Below, piece by piece: positions 1 through 7,190 of a stretch of 28,050 bases of DNA. Position numbers and translations under genes: made by a program. The notes below the pieces were generated by a model. It was not told the DNA's origin. It saw only the letters and a program-made list of their open reading frames with translations, and made no database searches. The stretch comes from Ignavibacteria bacterium (GTDB taxonomy: Bacteria; Bacteroidota; Ignavibacteria; Ignavibacteriales; Melioribacteraceae): positions 1 to 28,050 of the forward strand of contig DAIEQP010000314.1 of assembly GCA_027347805.1 (NCBI GenBank), in the 5' to 3' direction. Positions within the stretch are counted from its first letter, which is position 1. Every line of letters begins with the position of its first letter.

Positions 1-2
1 CA

Positions 3-1016
3 ACTCAGGATAATGATAATGTTTACTGGACATTAATTAAACGAGATGTTACTTCCTGGTTGGATTTATCAAAGTTTAAGAATCCAAATTATCAACTGAG
101 AGTTGAAGCAAAGGTGAGACTACATAATGCACCTCGTAGACTGAATTTTATGGTTAATACAAATAGAACGACGAACTTTCATATTGATCTGATGGAATAT
201 GATATTCCTGATACAAACAATTGGCATATCATAAGTATGACAACAAAAAAATTCGATGCTCATCCAGGCGATACTGTATACGTTCAACTTTGCGCGACGG
301 ATTTTGGATTGGGAAAATATTTCGTTGATGTTGATTATTACCGCGCTGATATTGTTGATGTTAATTCTTCTGGCCCTGATAAAGGAGAATTAGTGCCATA
401 TCATCCACCGATTGACAGCATTAATATTTATTCTAATCATTTAATTGTGAAAGGCGACTGCGTAATAAATAAAGATTATCCGGATGTGAATTTCAATGAC
501 TGGCATGCACCCGGAAAAAATAAAAATATAAATCTTCTTACAATCAATGCTAATCAATGGGCAATATTGCGCTGGGATTTAGAAAAATATAAGAATTCCA
601 TTGTTGAATCCCCCGGTCTGCTTGAGTTAACAACATATTCGGTTTACAAAGGCGGTAATTATATAAAAGCTTTAGGTGAAGATTTCGGAATAGAATTCGG
701 AAAAGTTCGAGTAATCGAAATTTTAGGAGGAGACCCTTCCTGGAATCAGAAAGAAGTTACGTTTAATAATCTAATGAAAGGCAAAAACTATGAAGATGTT
801 TTCAACACTCAAATGATTTACGATTTTGATGTCGCTGAAAAAAAAGGTGATAAGAATTTCATTACAATTTCGAAACCGGTTTTACAAAGACTGTTAAGCG
901 GAAAAACAAAAGGTTTGCTTATTCGTCCGCTTGGTGCAATTGACGTTTCTTTTTATGCATCTGAATTTTCACATGGCAAAGAGAGTCCGCAATTGCATTT
1001 TAACATAAAAAAATAA
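3..1016 (+). CDS. Secreted carbohydrate-binding protein, C-terminal part (5' end outside window)
   Basis: The reading frame is open from base 3 with no stop, so the gene begins upstream of the window; a TTG at 60 lies inside this frame and need not be the start. About 337 residues are visible. The first ~120 look like a beta-sandwich binding module (alternating beta strands, many aromatic residues). The last ~190 resemble a DNRLRE/CBM96-type module: a stretch with single-copy Trp-Ala-Ile-Leu-Arg-Trp-Asp, then a Trp-Asn-Gln-Lys-Glu-Val-Thr-Phe-Asn segment, and a terminal strand ending in Leu-His-Phe-Asn-Ile. No catalytic domain is visible in this part, and there is no T9SS terminal domain. A 62-base gap separates it from a glycoside hydrolase gene on the same strand, so the two may be co-transcribed. 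The role in binding polysaccharide is inferred from fold-like patterns only. Confidence 0.6.
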   Translation, partial: TQDNDNVYWTLIKRDVTSWLDLSKFKNPNYQLRVEAKVRLHNAPRRLNFMVNTNRTTNFHIDLMEYDIPDTNNWHIISMTTKKFDAHPGDTVYVQLCATDFGLGKYFVDVDYYRADIVDVNSSGPDKGELVPYHPPIDSINIYSNHLIVKGDCVINKDYPDVNFNDWHAPGKNKNINLLTINANQWAILRWDLEKYKNSIVESPGLLELTTYSVYKGGNYIKALGEDFGIEFGKVRVIEILGGDPSWNQKEVTFNNLMKGKNYEDVFNTQMIYDFDVAEKKGDKNFITISKPVLQRLLSGKTKGLLIRPLGAIDVSFYASEFSHGKESPQLHFNIKK

Positions 1017-1078
1017 ATACTATAGAAATCACTTGATGAGTTTTGATATATAGACTGAACCTGATACGGGAGTTGCAA

Positions 1079-3007
1079 ATGAATACTATTGTGAGAAAAT
1101 TAAGAACAATTAGTTTGCTAACTATATCTTTTGTTTTCTTAATAAATACTTACGCTGAAGATAAAAAAATTCATACGTGGGAGATGAAGGAAATTGTGTT
1201 AAAATCGGAAAAGGTTTATGATAATTATTATACCAACGTTACCTGCTGGGTTGAATTAAATGGCCCTGGTTTTTCAAAACGTGTTTATGGCTTTTGGGAT
1301 GGAGGAAATATTTTTAAAGTTCGGGTTGTTGCAACCAAACCAGGCGAGTGGAAATGGGTAAGCAAATCAAATCAGCCAAACGATAGCGGCTTGAATAATC
1401 AATCGGGAAAATTCACAGCAGTTAAATGGAATGAAAAAGAAAAGGAGCTAAATCCAAACAGACGGGGCTTTATAAAATCAACCTTGAATGGACATGCATT
1501 GGAATATGCAGATGGTACGCCATATTTTATGGTGGGAGACACATGGCTTGCAGGAAGTACCTGGCGCCTTCCATTCAGGAATTCAAAATCTTCAGATAAT
1601 TATGAACCCGGTCCGGGAATGGGATTCGAAGACGCTGTTGTTTATAGAAAGAAACAGGGTTTCAATTCTGTGAGCATGATTTCCTGTTTTCCAAACTGGG
1701 AATCTGATGTAAATCCCAGTACATACTCCGATTCGAATAAAATATTTTTACGAAATGCATGGGAAAAATTCGGTTATGATGTTAAAGATGCAAAAGGATT
1801 CGATGCTTCAGGAGGTTCTAGCTATTGGGGTTCTTTTACTTCTAAAAATATGAGAGATGAATTTGGCAATCTCCCGTTCGAATTATCAAAAGAACATAAA
1901 GGCGTTTCTGATTTTGATAGAATCAATCCGGAATATTTCAAAAGTCTTGATCAGAAAATTAAATTTTTATCGGAAAATGGATTTGCCGCTTTACTAGAAA
2001 CAGTTAGAAGAGATGTTGGTCCATCTTGGAAAGCTTATTTTGACTTCAACGAATCGTTTTCCCGTTTTGTGCAGTATTTAATTTCACGGTATGGTGCTTA
2101 TAATATTTTTTTCAGCGGAATTCACCTCGATTGGATTCCAAAAGATTTTAGTTTAACAGCTGGTGAATTTAACGAAGCACTTAAATATCATTTAAAAAAA
2201 TATGGACCAATGCCGTTTGGCCAGCCTGTTACTACATTAATCAGCAGTTCTACATACACTGTGTTCGGGCATAACCAAGATTGCCCCTGGTTAACAATGC
2301 ACAGTGTAGGTAATAAGCCTAGAGATCACAGAGTGGCAGACTCTCTTGAAATTATTTTTAAACTCAATCCTCCGTTTCCAGAAATAAATTTTGAGCCCTA
2401 TTACACAGGATGGAATCACGAAATAAATAAGCCAAACGGTGAACGCCCCGAAGCAAATTCACAGCGTGATAATTACTTTGCCCGCGCACAAATGTACGGA
2501 TCTGTTTTATCAGGCGGATTATCGGGTCATGTTCACGGGACAGCTGCATATGATATCACTACGACAGGTGAACCTTCTGGAGCCCGGCCGCATGTGTGGG
2601 ATGCGTTTAAATATCAATCAGCTAAATACATGAAACATCTCTCAAATTTTATTCTTTCAGAAGGAAATAAATATCAGCAGCTTCTTCTTGCTAGAAATGA
2701 TGTTGTGCCAAATAAAGCACCGGACAGCCCCGCTTCAGGATTGGATGGTTGGGCATATATGATGAGAACACATGATAAAGATTTTGCGCTACTATATTTT
2801 GAAAACAAATCAGTTCTTCCTTTATTGAGTAATTTCAAACCAAACTCGAATTATCTTTTTCAATGGTTTAATACAATAAGCGGTGAATGGATGAAAAAAA
2901 TATTATTGAAGTCTGATGTGAGTGGTAATATTATACTCCCAGCGTTTCCGGACAAAAGCAATATTTCTGTTGTTGATTATGCTGCAAAAATCACTTTGCT
3001 GAAATAA
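1079..3007 (+). CDS. DUF5060/DUF4038 secreted glycoside hydrolase (apiosidase-like)
   Basis: A secreted enzyme of 642 residues, probably acting on plant or algal polysaccharide side chains. The frame is open to a TTG at 1043, but ATG 1079 is preferred: GGGAG lies 7 bases upstream and a signal peptide (residues 1-26, hydrophobic core ISLLTISFVFL, ending before AEDKK) begins there. Residues ~33-115 match DUF5060 (Trp-Glu-Met-Lys-Glu, later FWDGG and PGEWKW). From ~130 a DUF4038-type TIM-barrel follows, with the characteristic FMVGDTWL at 150-157 and a Phe-Ser-Gly-Ile-His segment near the middle. The last ~90 residues form a small beta domain like the collagen-binding-type domain found at the end of this family. 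DUF4038 includes GH140 apiosidases, but the family is broad and the substrate cannot be fixed here. No T9SS domain is present, so it may be periplasmic. Confidence 0.78.
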   Translation: MNTIVRKLRTISLLTISFVFLINTYAEDKKIHTWEMKEIVLKSEKVYDNYYTNVTCWVELNGPGFSKRVYGFWDGGNIFKVRVVATKPGEWKWVSKSNQPNDSGLNNQSGKFTAVKWNEKEKELNPNRRGFIKSTLNGHALEYADGTPYFMVGDTWLAGSTWRLPFRNSKSSDNYEPGPGMGFEDAVVYRKKQGFNSVSMISCFPNWESDVNPSTYSDSNKIFLRNAWEKFGYDVKDAKGFDASGGSSYWGSFTSKNMRDEFGNLPFELSKEHKGVSDFDRINPEYFKSLDQKIKFLSENGFAALLETVRRDVGPSWKAYFDFNESFSRFVQYLISRYGAYNIFFSGIHLDWIPKDFSLTAGEFNEALKYHLKKYGPMPFGQPVTTLISSSTYTVFGHNQDCPWLTMHSVGNKPRDHRVADSLEIIFKLNPPFPEINFEPYYTGWNHEINKPNGERPEANSQRDNYFARAQMYGSVLSGGLSGHVHGTAAYDITTTGEPSGARPHVWDAFKYQSAKYMKHLSNFILSEGNKYQQLLLARNDVVPNKAPDSPASGLDGWAYMMRTHDKDFALLYFENKSVLPLLSNFKPNSNYLFQWFNTISGEWMKKILLKSDVSGNIILPAFPDKSNISVVDYAAKITLLK

Positions 3008-3082
3008 AACAAGATTATTCATTGTCATAATAGATTCAGAAATATTCACTTGTTATTTAATTATCTCATTGTATTATGAATA

Positions 3083-3099
3083 ATGATCATTGTGATCAT
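3083..3099. promoter_or_regulatory. Perfect inverted repeat, possible operator
   Basis: ATGATCA, a 3-base centre TTG, then TGATCAT form a perfect 7-3-7 inverted repeat in the 396-base non-coding stretch between 3007 and 3404. It resembles the half-site style of CRP/FNR-family operators, but the centre is not the canonical spacing. It lies ~270 bases before the sigma-54 promoter. Function is inferred from symmetry only. Confidence 0.35.
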
Positions 3100-3269
3100 A
3101 CCCAATTCATTTATACGCTCTCTTATTCAATTCATATTTGCGGTTAGTTTTTTTTCTTTCAAAGAATTTATAGAAATCAAAAGTGTAAATAGATTTTAAA
3201 AAATTCATCAGAACATGATGCAATTTTCAACACACGCCTGTTTAATAATTCTACAATTTTCTAGATCCA

Positions 3270-3284
3270 AAATGTTTAACATTT
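3270..3284. promoter_or_regulatory. Palindrome AAATGTT-T-AACATTT, candidate NtrC-type activator site
   Basis: A perfect 7-1-7 palindrome, centred about 100 bases before the transcription start predicted from the sigma-54 promoter at 3351. That is the usual position for enhancer sites bound by dimeric NtrC-like regulators. The likely protein is the regulator at 8796-10151 in the same cluster. A second weaker repeat (CATCA-N5-TGATG, 3206-3220) and TTCTTT-C-AAAGAA (3154-3166) lie further upstream. Confidence 0.45.
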
Positions 3285-3350
3285 CGACAACGTCTCTATA
3301 ACTCATTAAAATTAAATAACATAATCAGTGAAATAGAAAAGCCAAATTAA

Positions 3351-3366
3351 TGGTATGCTAATTGCC
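3351..3366 (+). promoter_or_regulatory. Sigma-54 (-24/-12) promoter of the redox cluster
   Basis: TGGTATGCTAATTGCC matches the TGGCACG-N4-TTGC consensus, with the invariant GG and GC exactly 10 bases apart (GG 3352-3353, GC 3364-3365). Only two pyrimidine-for-pyrimidine changes occur in the -24 block. The predicted start is near 3377, giving a ~27-base leader that contains the GGAG ribosome site at 3394-3397. An NtrC-like activator is encoded in the same cluster, which supports the call. Confidence 0.8.
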
Positions 3367-3403
3367 TTTTATAAATTAAATAAACATCAATATGGAGAAC
3401 ATT

Positions 3404-3655
3404 ATGGTTTACTTTTTAATAGCACTTGTTTTAGTACTTGTAGCTGTAGATCTGTTTGTGAGGTTTGTAGTTGATCCGTTTTTAGCAAACTCACGCAAGA
3501 AAAACAAAATCGTAAAATCCTTTACACCAAAATTTGACCCTACATTCAAGCTTGCCACCGAAACAATGTATGATGGAGGAGAAAAACATTCTGAATCAGA
3601 GACTTCAGGTGAAGAAAATATTTCAAAAAATGACATTGATAATTCAAAAAAATAA
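3404..3655 (+). CDS. Small membrane protein with TMYDGG motif
   Basis: An 83-residue protein not recognised as a named family. A start at 3392 is possible, but ATG 3404 sits 6 bases after GGAGAA-type Shine-Dalgarno sequence and gives an N-terminus like that of the next gene. Residues 2-23 are a single hydrophobic helix (FLIALVLVLVAVDLFV), followed by a basic stretch (RKKNK, 31-35) and a hydrophilic acidic tail. Residues 39-59 align with residues 177-197 of the next protein at 12 of 21 positions, ending in the identical TMYDGG (54-59). It therefore looks like a version of that protein without the lipoyl domain. It is first in the operon, directly behind the sigma-54 promoter, and 24 bases before the next gene. 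Role unknown; an assembly or anchoring function is conceivable. Confidence 0.72.
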   Translation: MVYFLIALVLVLVAVDLFVRFVVDPFLANSRKKNKIVKSFTPKFDPTFKLATETMYDGGEKHSESETSGEENISKNDIDNSKK

Positions 3656-3679
3656 AACGATTAATAAAAGGAAAGATTT

Positions 3680-4348
3680 ATGGTTGCGGTTTTCGTTTTA
3701 GCTGTGTTTCTATTTATAATAGCTGCGGATATAATTGTATTAAAATTTCAGGGGAAAAAACATCCCGCATTTGCAACAGCAATTCCTCAATATGGCTCAT
3801 CGATACACGACGAAAATGACATTTCAATTCCTTCAGATATTATTATTTCAAAAGGACACACCTGGATTAAGTTCGGAAGAGACGGGTTGGCTGATATTGG
3901 CATTGATGCATTTGGAGCTGCTGCGTTGGGGAAAATGTCAGTTGTAAAATGCGCGGACGAGGGGAAAGAAATTAAAAAAGGTGAAATAATTTTTGAGGGT
4001 AGTTATGGGGATAAGACTGTGAAATTCTTATCACCTGTCAATGGATTTGTTAAAGCAGTCAATTCAAATATAATCGGTAAAAAAATCTCCGGTCCATATG
4101 AAATGTGGGGCATAAAACTAATTACAGATTCGAAAGAAAATAAAAGACAATTTTTATCAGGAAACGAAGCTCAGAACTGGATGAAAAATGAATTCATTAG
4201 ATTAAAAAGTTTTATCGAAAATTTTACTCCTGATACAGGATTGGCTGGTGTAACAATGTATGATGGTGGAAAATTATCTGATGAACTGGCTTCATCATTT
4301 ACAGCGGAAGCCATTGCTAATTTCGAAAAAGAATTTCTCTCATTATAA
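3680..4348 (+). CDS. Membrane-anchored GcvH-like (lipoyl-domain) protein
   Basis: A 222-residue protein. Residues 2-22 form one membrane helix. Residues ~50-170 match the glycine-cleavage H-protein fold: HTWIKF (60-65), a D-x-G-I-D-x-F-G-x-x-x-L-G block (~72-84), E-x-G-K-E-I-K-K-G-E (94-102), SPVNG (118-122) and a W-G-I-K-L strand (143-147). In true GcvH the lipoyl lysine lies 11 residues before the Gly of the SPVxG turn. Here that exact position is Asp111, with Lys112 next to it and Lys115 nearby, so lipoylation is possible but needs a one-residue gap. The C-terminal tail carries TMYDGG (192-197). There are no gcvT, gcvP or lipoate genes nearby, and the neighbours are Fe-S and NrfD membrane proteins. 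A redox-complex accessory role is therefore more likely than glycine cleavage. The RBS AAGGAAAG precedes the ATG. Confidence 0.75.
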   Translation: MVAVFVLAVFLFIIAADIIVLKFQGKKHPAFATAIPQYGSSIHDENDISIPSDIIISKGHTWIKFGRDGLADIGIDAFGAAALGKMSVVKCADEGKEIKKGEIIFEGSYGDKTVKFLSPVNGFVKAVNSNIIGKKISGPYEMWGIKLITDSKENKRQFLSGNEAQNWMKNEFIRLKSFIENFTPDTGLAGVTMYDGGKLSDELASSFTAEAIANFEKEFLSL

Positions 4349-4363
4349 AAAATTGGAATGTAA

Positions 4364-5125
4364 ATGTTGAAAGAAAATGGAATTCTCTTTGATGTAACTC
4401 TTTGTGTTGGATGCGGCTCCTGCTATAAAAAGTGTAAAGAGGTTAATAGTTTACCGCAAGCAAATAATGATTTTCTAAAAGATCATCTCTCAAATAACAC
4501 TTATACAGTTGTTGAACAATATGATAAACTATATACACGCAAACTTTGTATGCATTGCAATGAACCGGCTTGCGCATCTGTCTGTCTTGTCGGTGCAATA
4601 AAAAAGAGTCCAACGGGTGCAGTGGTTTATGACGGCGATAAATGTATTGGCTGCAGGTATTGTATGCAGGCATGCCCGCATAAGGTTCCCCGCTATGAAT
4701 GGAGCTCAACCAAACCGCGCATTCGGAAATGTATTATGTGCAACAATCGTGTTCAGGAAGGAAAACTGCCCGGCTGTGCAGAAATTTGTCCAACTGAAGC
4801 AACTTTGTTTGGCAACATAGATAAATTAATTGAGGTGGCTAAAAATAGATTGAAAGATAATCCTGAAAAATATTATCAGCATATTTATGGATTGGAGGAA
4901 GCGGGAGGCAGTCATGTTTTAATTATTTCTCCGGTTCCATTCGAACAATTGGGTTATGTTTCAAAATTACCAAAGGAATCAATGCCGGAATTTACAATGC
5001 GGGCAATGGAAAAAATTCCTTCTGTTGTTGTTGGCGGAGGTGTATTCTTGAGCGCAATGTACTGGCTTACAAAAAGAAAAAATCAAATAGCTAAAGAAGA
5101 AAAAAACAATACTCACGGAAATTAA
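4364..5125 (+). CDS. 4Fe-4S ferredoxin-type electron-transfer subunit (HybA/DmsB-like), C-terminal anchor
   Basis: A 253-residue protein with sixteen cysteines in four groups: C14/17/20/24, C62/65/70/74, C94/97/100/104 and C123/126/138/142. This is the layout for four [4Fe-4S] clusters in the DmsB/HybA/NrfC family. Residues ~218-235 are a single hydrophobic helix followed by Lys/Arg, like the HybA C-terminal anchor. Unlike HybA, it has no Tat or Sec signal: the first cluster motif begins at residue 14. So the Fe-S domain is probably on the cytoplasmic face. The gene sits 15 bases after the GcvH-like gene and 5 bases before an NrfD/HybB gene. The expected role is moving electrons between the quinone-reactive NrfD subunit and an unidentified partner. 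No molybdopterin or NiFe catalytic subunit is encoded in the window. Confidence 0.88.
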   Translation: MLKENGILFDVTLCVGCGSCYKKCKEVNSLPQANNDFLKDHLSNNTYTVVEQYDKLYTRKLCMHCNEPACASVCLVGAIKKSPTGAVVYDGDKCIGCRYCMQACPHKVPRYEWSSTKPRIRKCIMCNNRVQEGKLPGCAEICPTEATLFGNIDKLIEVAKNRLKDNPEKYYQHIYGLEEAGGSHVLIISPVPFEQLGYVSKLPKESMPEFTMRAMEKIPSVVVGGGVFLSAMYWLTKRKNQIAKEEKNNTHGN

Positions 5126-5130
5126 AGTAT

Positions 5131-6294
5131 ATGAAAATAAATGAAATTTTAAAACCAACTTTTTGGAAAGTGGTTTCTGTTATTATCGTAACGATTGGAC
5201 TTGTATCAACTTTTTATAGATTCACACGCGGATTGGGCGCCACAACTAATTTACATGATATGGCTCCCTGGGGATTGTGGATAGGTTTTGATTTTCTAGG
5301 TGTTGGACTTGCCGCAGCAGGATTTACAATAGCGGCAACAGTTCACATTTTTCATCTTCACAAATATGAACCAATGGTAAGACCTGCTATTCTGACTGCA
5401 TTTATCGGATATTCAATTGTAGTCTGCCTGCTTGTTGTAGATCTTGGAAGACCTGAGAATTTTTGGCATCCGCTTGTAATGTGGAATATTCATTCGGTAA
5501 TGTTCGAAATTACCTGGTGTTTAATATGCTACACTACTGTTCTGATTCTTGAATTTGCCCCGGTTGTTCTTGAAAAATTCAATTTGACGGCCCCAATTAA
5601 ATATTTAAGAATCATTTCTATTCCTGTTGTGATTGCCGGTGTTTTATTTTCAACACTTCATCAATCATCATTTGGTTCTTTGTATTTAATTGTTCCCGGA
5701 AAATTACATCCGCTTTGGTATTCATCATTGCTGCCTGTGCATTTTTATATTTCATGTATTGCATCAGGTCTATCAATGATTATATTCGAATCATTTTTAA
5801 TTGCGAGAGCATTTCCTAAAGATGAAGGATTTCATCATACCGAATTAAAAATGAATATCTTATCCGGGGCATCATTTGCAGTTCTTGTTGCTTTGATAGC
5901 CGGCTTCCTGCTTAAGAGTTACGATTTTATTAATAATGGAAAAATTTCCCTTTTAATAAAACCATCCGCAGAAACTTATCTTTTCTATTTAGAAATTATT
6001 ACAGGAACGATCGTTCCAATATCGCTGCTTAGTTTCAAAAAGTTTAGAGAAGATAAAAAATGGTTGTACATAATTTCTATCTGCGTGATTTCGGGGCTGA
6101 TTCTTAACCGTTTGAATGTCAGTATAACAGGGTTAATTGCTTCTTCGGGTGTAAACTATTTCCCTTCTTTCGATGAGATAAGCATTACAGCAATGCTCGT
6201 TGTTCTTGGTGTTTTTGCTTTCAGAATCGTTGCTAAAAACTTTCACCTTTTTGAAGCAGCAGAATCTCACGAAACCGTGAAAGAAAGAATATGA
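5131..6294 (+). CDS. NrfD/HybB-type quinone-interacting integral membrane subunit
   Basis: A 387-residue polytopic membrane protein with roughly nine to ten hydrophobic helices. It carries signatures of the HybB branch of the NrfD/PsrC family: RFTRGLGATTNL and PWGLWIGFD near residues 31-55, VDLGRPENFWHP (~103-114) and a W-N-I-H-S-V-M-F-E-I-T-W segment after it. Proteins of this family sit in the membrane, bind menaquinone and pair with a four-cluster ferredoxin subunit, exactly the gene 5 bases upstream. In hydrogenase-2 the partners would be large and small NiFe subunits and in polysulfide reductase a molybdoenzyme; neither is present here. The last residues (EAAESHETVKERI) are hydrophilic. 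Direction of electron flow and final partner are unknown. Confidence 0.9.
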   Translation: MKINEILKPTFWKVVSVIIVTIGLVSTFYRFTRGLGATTNLHDMAPWGLWIGFDFLGVGLAAAGFTIAATVHIFHLHKYEPMVRPAILTAFIGYSIVVCLLVVDLGRPENFWHPLVMWNIHSVMFEITWCLICYTTVLILEFAPVVLEKFNLTAPIKYLRIISIPVVIAGVLFSTLHQSSFGSLYLIVPGKLHPLWYSSLLPVHFYISCIASGLSMIIFESFLIARAFPKDEGFHHTELKMNILSGASFAVLVALIAGFLLKSYDFINNGKISLLIKPSAETYLFYLEIITGTIVPISLLSFKKFREDKKWLYIISICVISGLILNRLNVSITGLIASSGVNYFPSFDEISITAMLVVLGVFAFRIVAKNFHLFEAAESHETVKERI

Positions 6295-6336
6295 GTTTTG
6301 TAATAAATAAAAAGTATTAATAGATAAAATGGTTAA

Positions 6337-7035
6337 ATGAATAACAATTACGAAAATATGAAATGCATCTGGATGGCATCTCAGGTTGTTGATTATAAAT
6401 TATGTGATAATCAATTTGAATGCGAAAGCTGCATGTTCGATAAAGTGATAAGAAATTTAGTAAACAAAAAGGAAAAACAGTTCGGAGAAATATTAAATGC
6501 TGCTGATGTTATATTAAATAATTTGAACAGCATCGGTTACGATGAAAGAATTGTTTACCTGAAGAACAACCTCGTTGCAAAAGAAATTTGTTACAATACA
6601 TTTTATCTCGGGATTAATCCAATTCTCAATTGTTTTTTGGATTCTGTCAGCTCGATTGAAGTATGTGAACGAGGCAGAAAAATAACTAATGGTGAAGACG
6701 TAATTCATATTTCAGGTTCATGGGGAGCGGTTAATTTATCTGCTCCTATTGATTTCTTAATATATGATAAAGGTGGCGATCAAACTGAAAATCAACTGAA
6801 ATCGCAGTGGCTTGCAATAATTGGAATTGAAAACCATCAACTTGACAAAGGGCAATTATCCAAGGCTGAATGGACAGACTTACATAAAAGAGCGTTAGCA
6901 ATTATCAATGAAATTAAGTTGTCTTTCCCAAAAGTAGGGGACACCATGATGGATGGGGGAACTCACTTAAAATTTTTACATCAGCTGGTTGGTAATAAGA
7001 AATATATCAACATTCTCAATTCATTAAGCGAATGA
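6337..7035 (+). CDS. Cysteine-cluster protein with degenerate GcvH-like fold and TMMDGG motif
   Basis: A 232-residue soluble protein with no signal peptide or helix anchor. The N-terminus has C10-x12-C23-x5-C29-x2-C32 in the context CIWMASQVVDYKLC..., a likely metal or Fe-S site that I associate with GcvH-related proteins of anaerobes. Residues ~85-165 read as an H-protein-like barrel: G-I-N-P-I-L-N-C-F-L-D-S-V, E-R-G-R-K-I-T-N-G-E, then a strand and an L-S-A-P-I-D-F turn, then a Trp-containing strand. At the lipoyl site there is no lysine (SGSWGAVNLSAPI), so it should not be lipoylated. Near the C-terminus T203-M-M-D-G-G208 repeats the motif of two upstream genes. The start could instead be ATG 6358; 6337 gives nine residues before C10. 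It is the last structural gene before the regulators. Confidence 0.65.
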   Translation: MNNNYENMKCIWMASQVVDYKLCDNQFECESCMFDKVIRNLVNKKEKQFGEILNAADVILNNLNSIGYDERIVYLKNNLVAKEICYNTFYLGINPILNCFLDSVSSIEVCERGRKITNGEDVIHISGSWGAVNLSAPIDFLIYDKGGDQTENQLKSQWLAIIGIENHQLDKGQLSKAEWTDLHKRALAIINEIKLSFPKVGDTMMDGGTHLKFLHQLVGNKKYINILNSLSE

Positions 7036-7057
7036 ATTTATCTGTTACATAATATAA

Positions 7058-7073
7058 TGGTTCAATAAGTGCA
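7058..7073 (+). promoter_or_regulatory. Weak sigma-54-like site upstream of the histidine kinase
   Basis: TGGTTCAATAAGTGCA has GG and GC at the correct 10-base separation (7059-7060 and 7071-7072), but the -12 block is GTGC rather than TTGC and the -24 block is poor. It lies in the 155-base gap before the kinase start at 7191. It could allow autoregulation of the two-component pair. One such match can easily arise by chance in AT-rich DNA. Confidence 0.22.
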
Positions 7074-7190
7074 ATATGGTTTTGCCTGTTCAATCTATTA
7101 ATAGTCCTCATTTACTTTTAATATTATTTCCTGCAAAGTGTAACTCTCTAATGTATTTTCTAATTTTCGATAACAGAGTAACGGATTGTT

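Larger units (their letters stand above)
3008..3350. other. Non-coding regulatory stretch
   Basis: This AT-rich 343-base stretch has no convincing ORF on either strand and no RNA gene that I recognise. It contains several short perfect palindromes (3083-3099, 3154-3166, 3206-3220, 3270-3284), and the stretch ahead of the sigma-54 promoter is unusually long compared with other gaps here. It probably holds activator sites and possibly the end of the upstream transcript; no clear terminator after 3007 was found. Confidence 0.5.

Noticed and set aside
3563..4270. Short DNA repeat (ACAATGTATGATGG twice) as a mobile or insertion repeat
   Set aside because: Both copies are in the same reading phase and encode the shared TMYDGG peptide, so protein-level conservation explains them.
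3680..4348. True glycine-cleavage H protein
   Set aside because: It has an N-terminal membrane helix and a C-terminal TMYDGG tail, an altered lipoyl site, and no gcvT/gcvP genes nearby.
4364..6294. Part of a HybOABC-type NiFe hydrogenase operon
   Set aside because: The HybA- and HybB-like genes are present, but no large or small NiFe subunit and no maturation gene lie in the window, and the Fe-S protein lacks a Tat signal.
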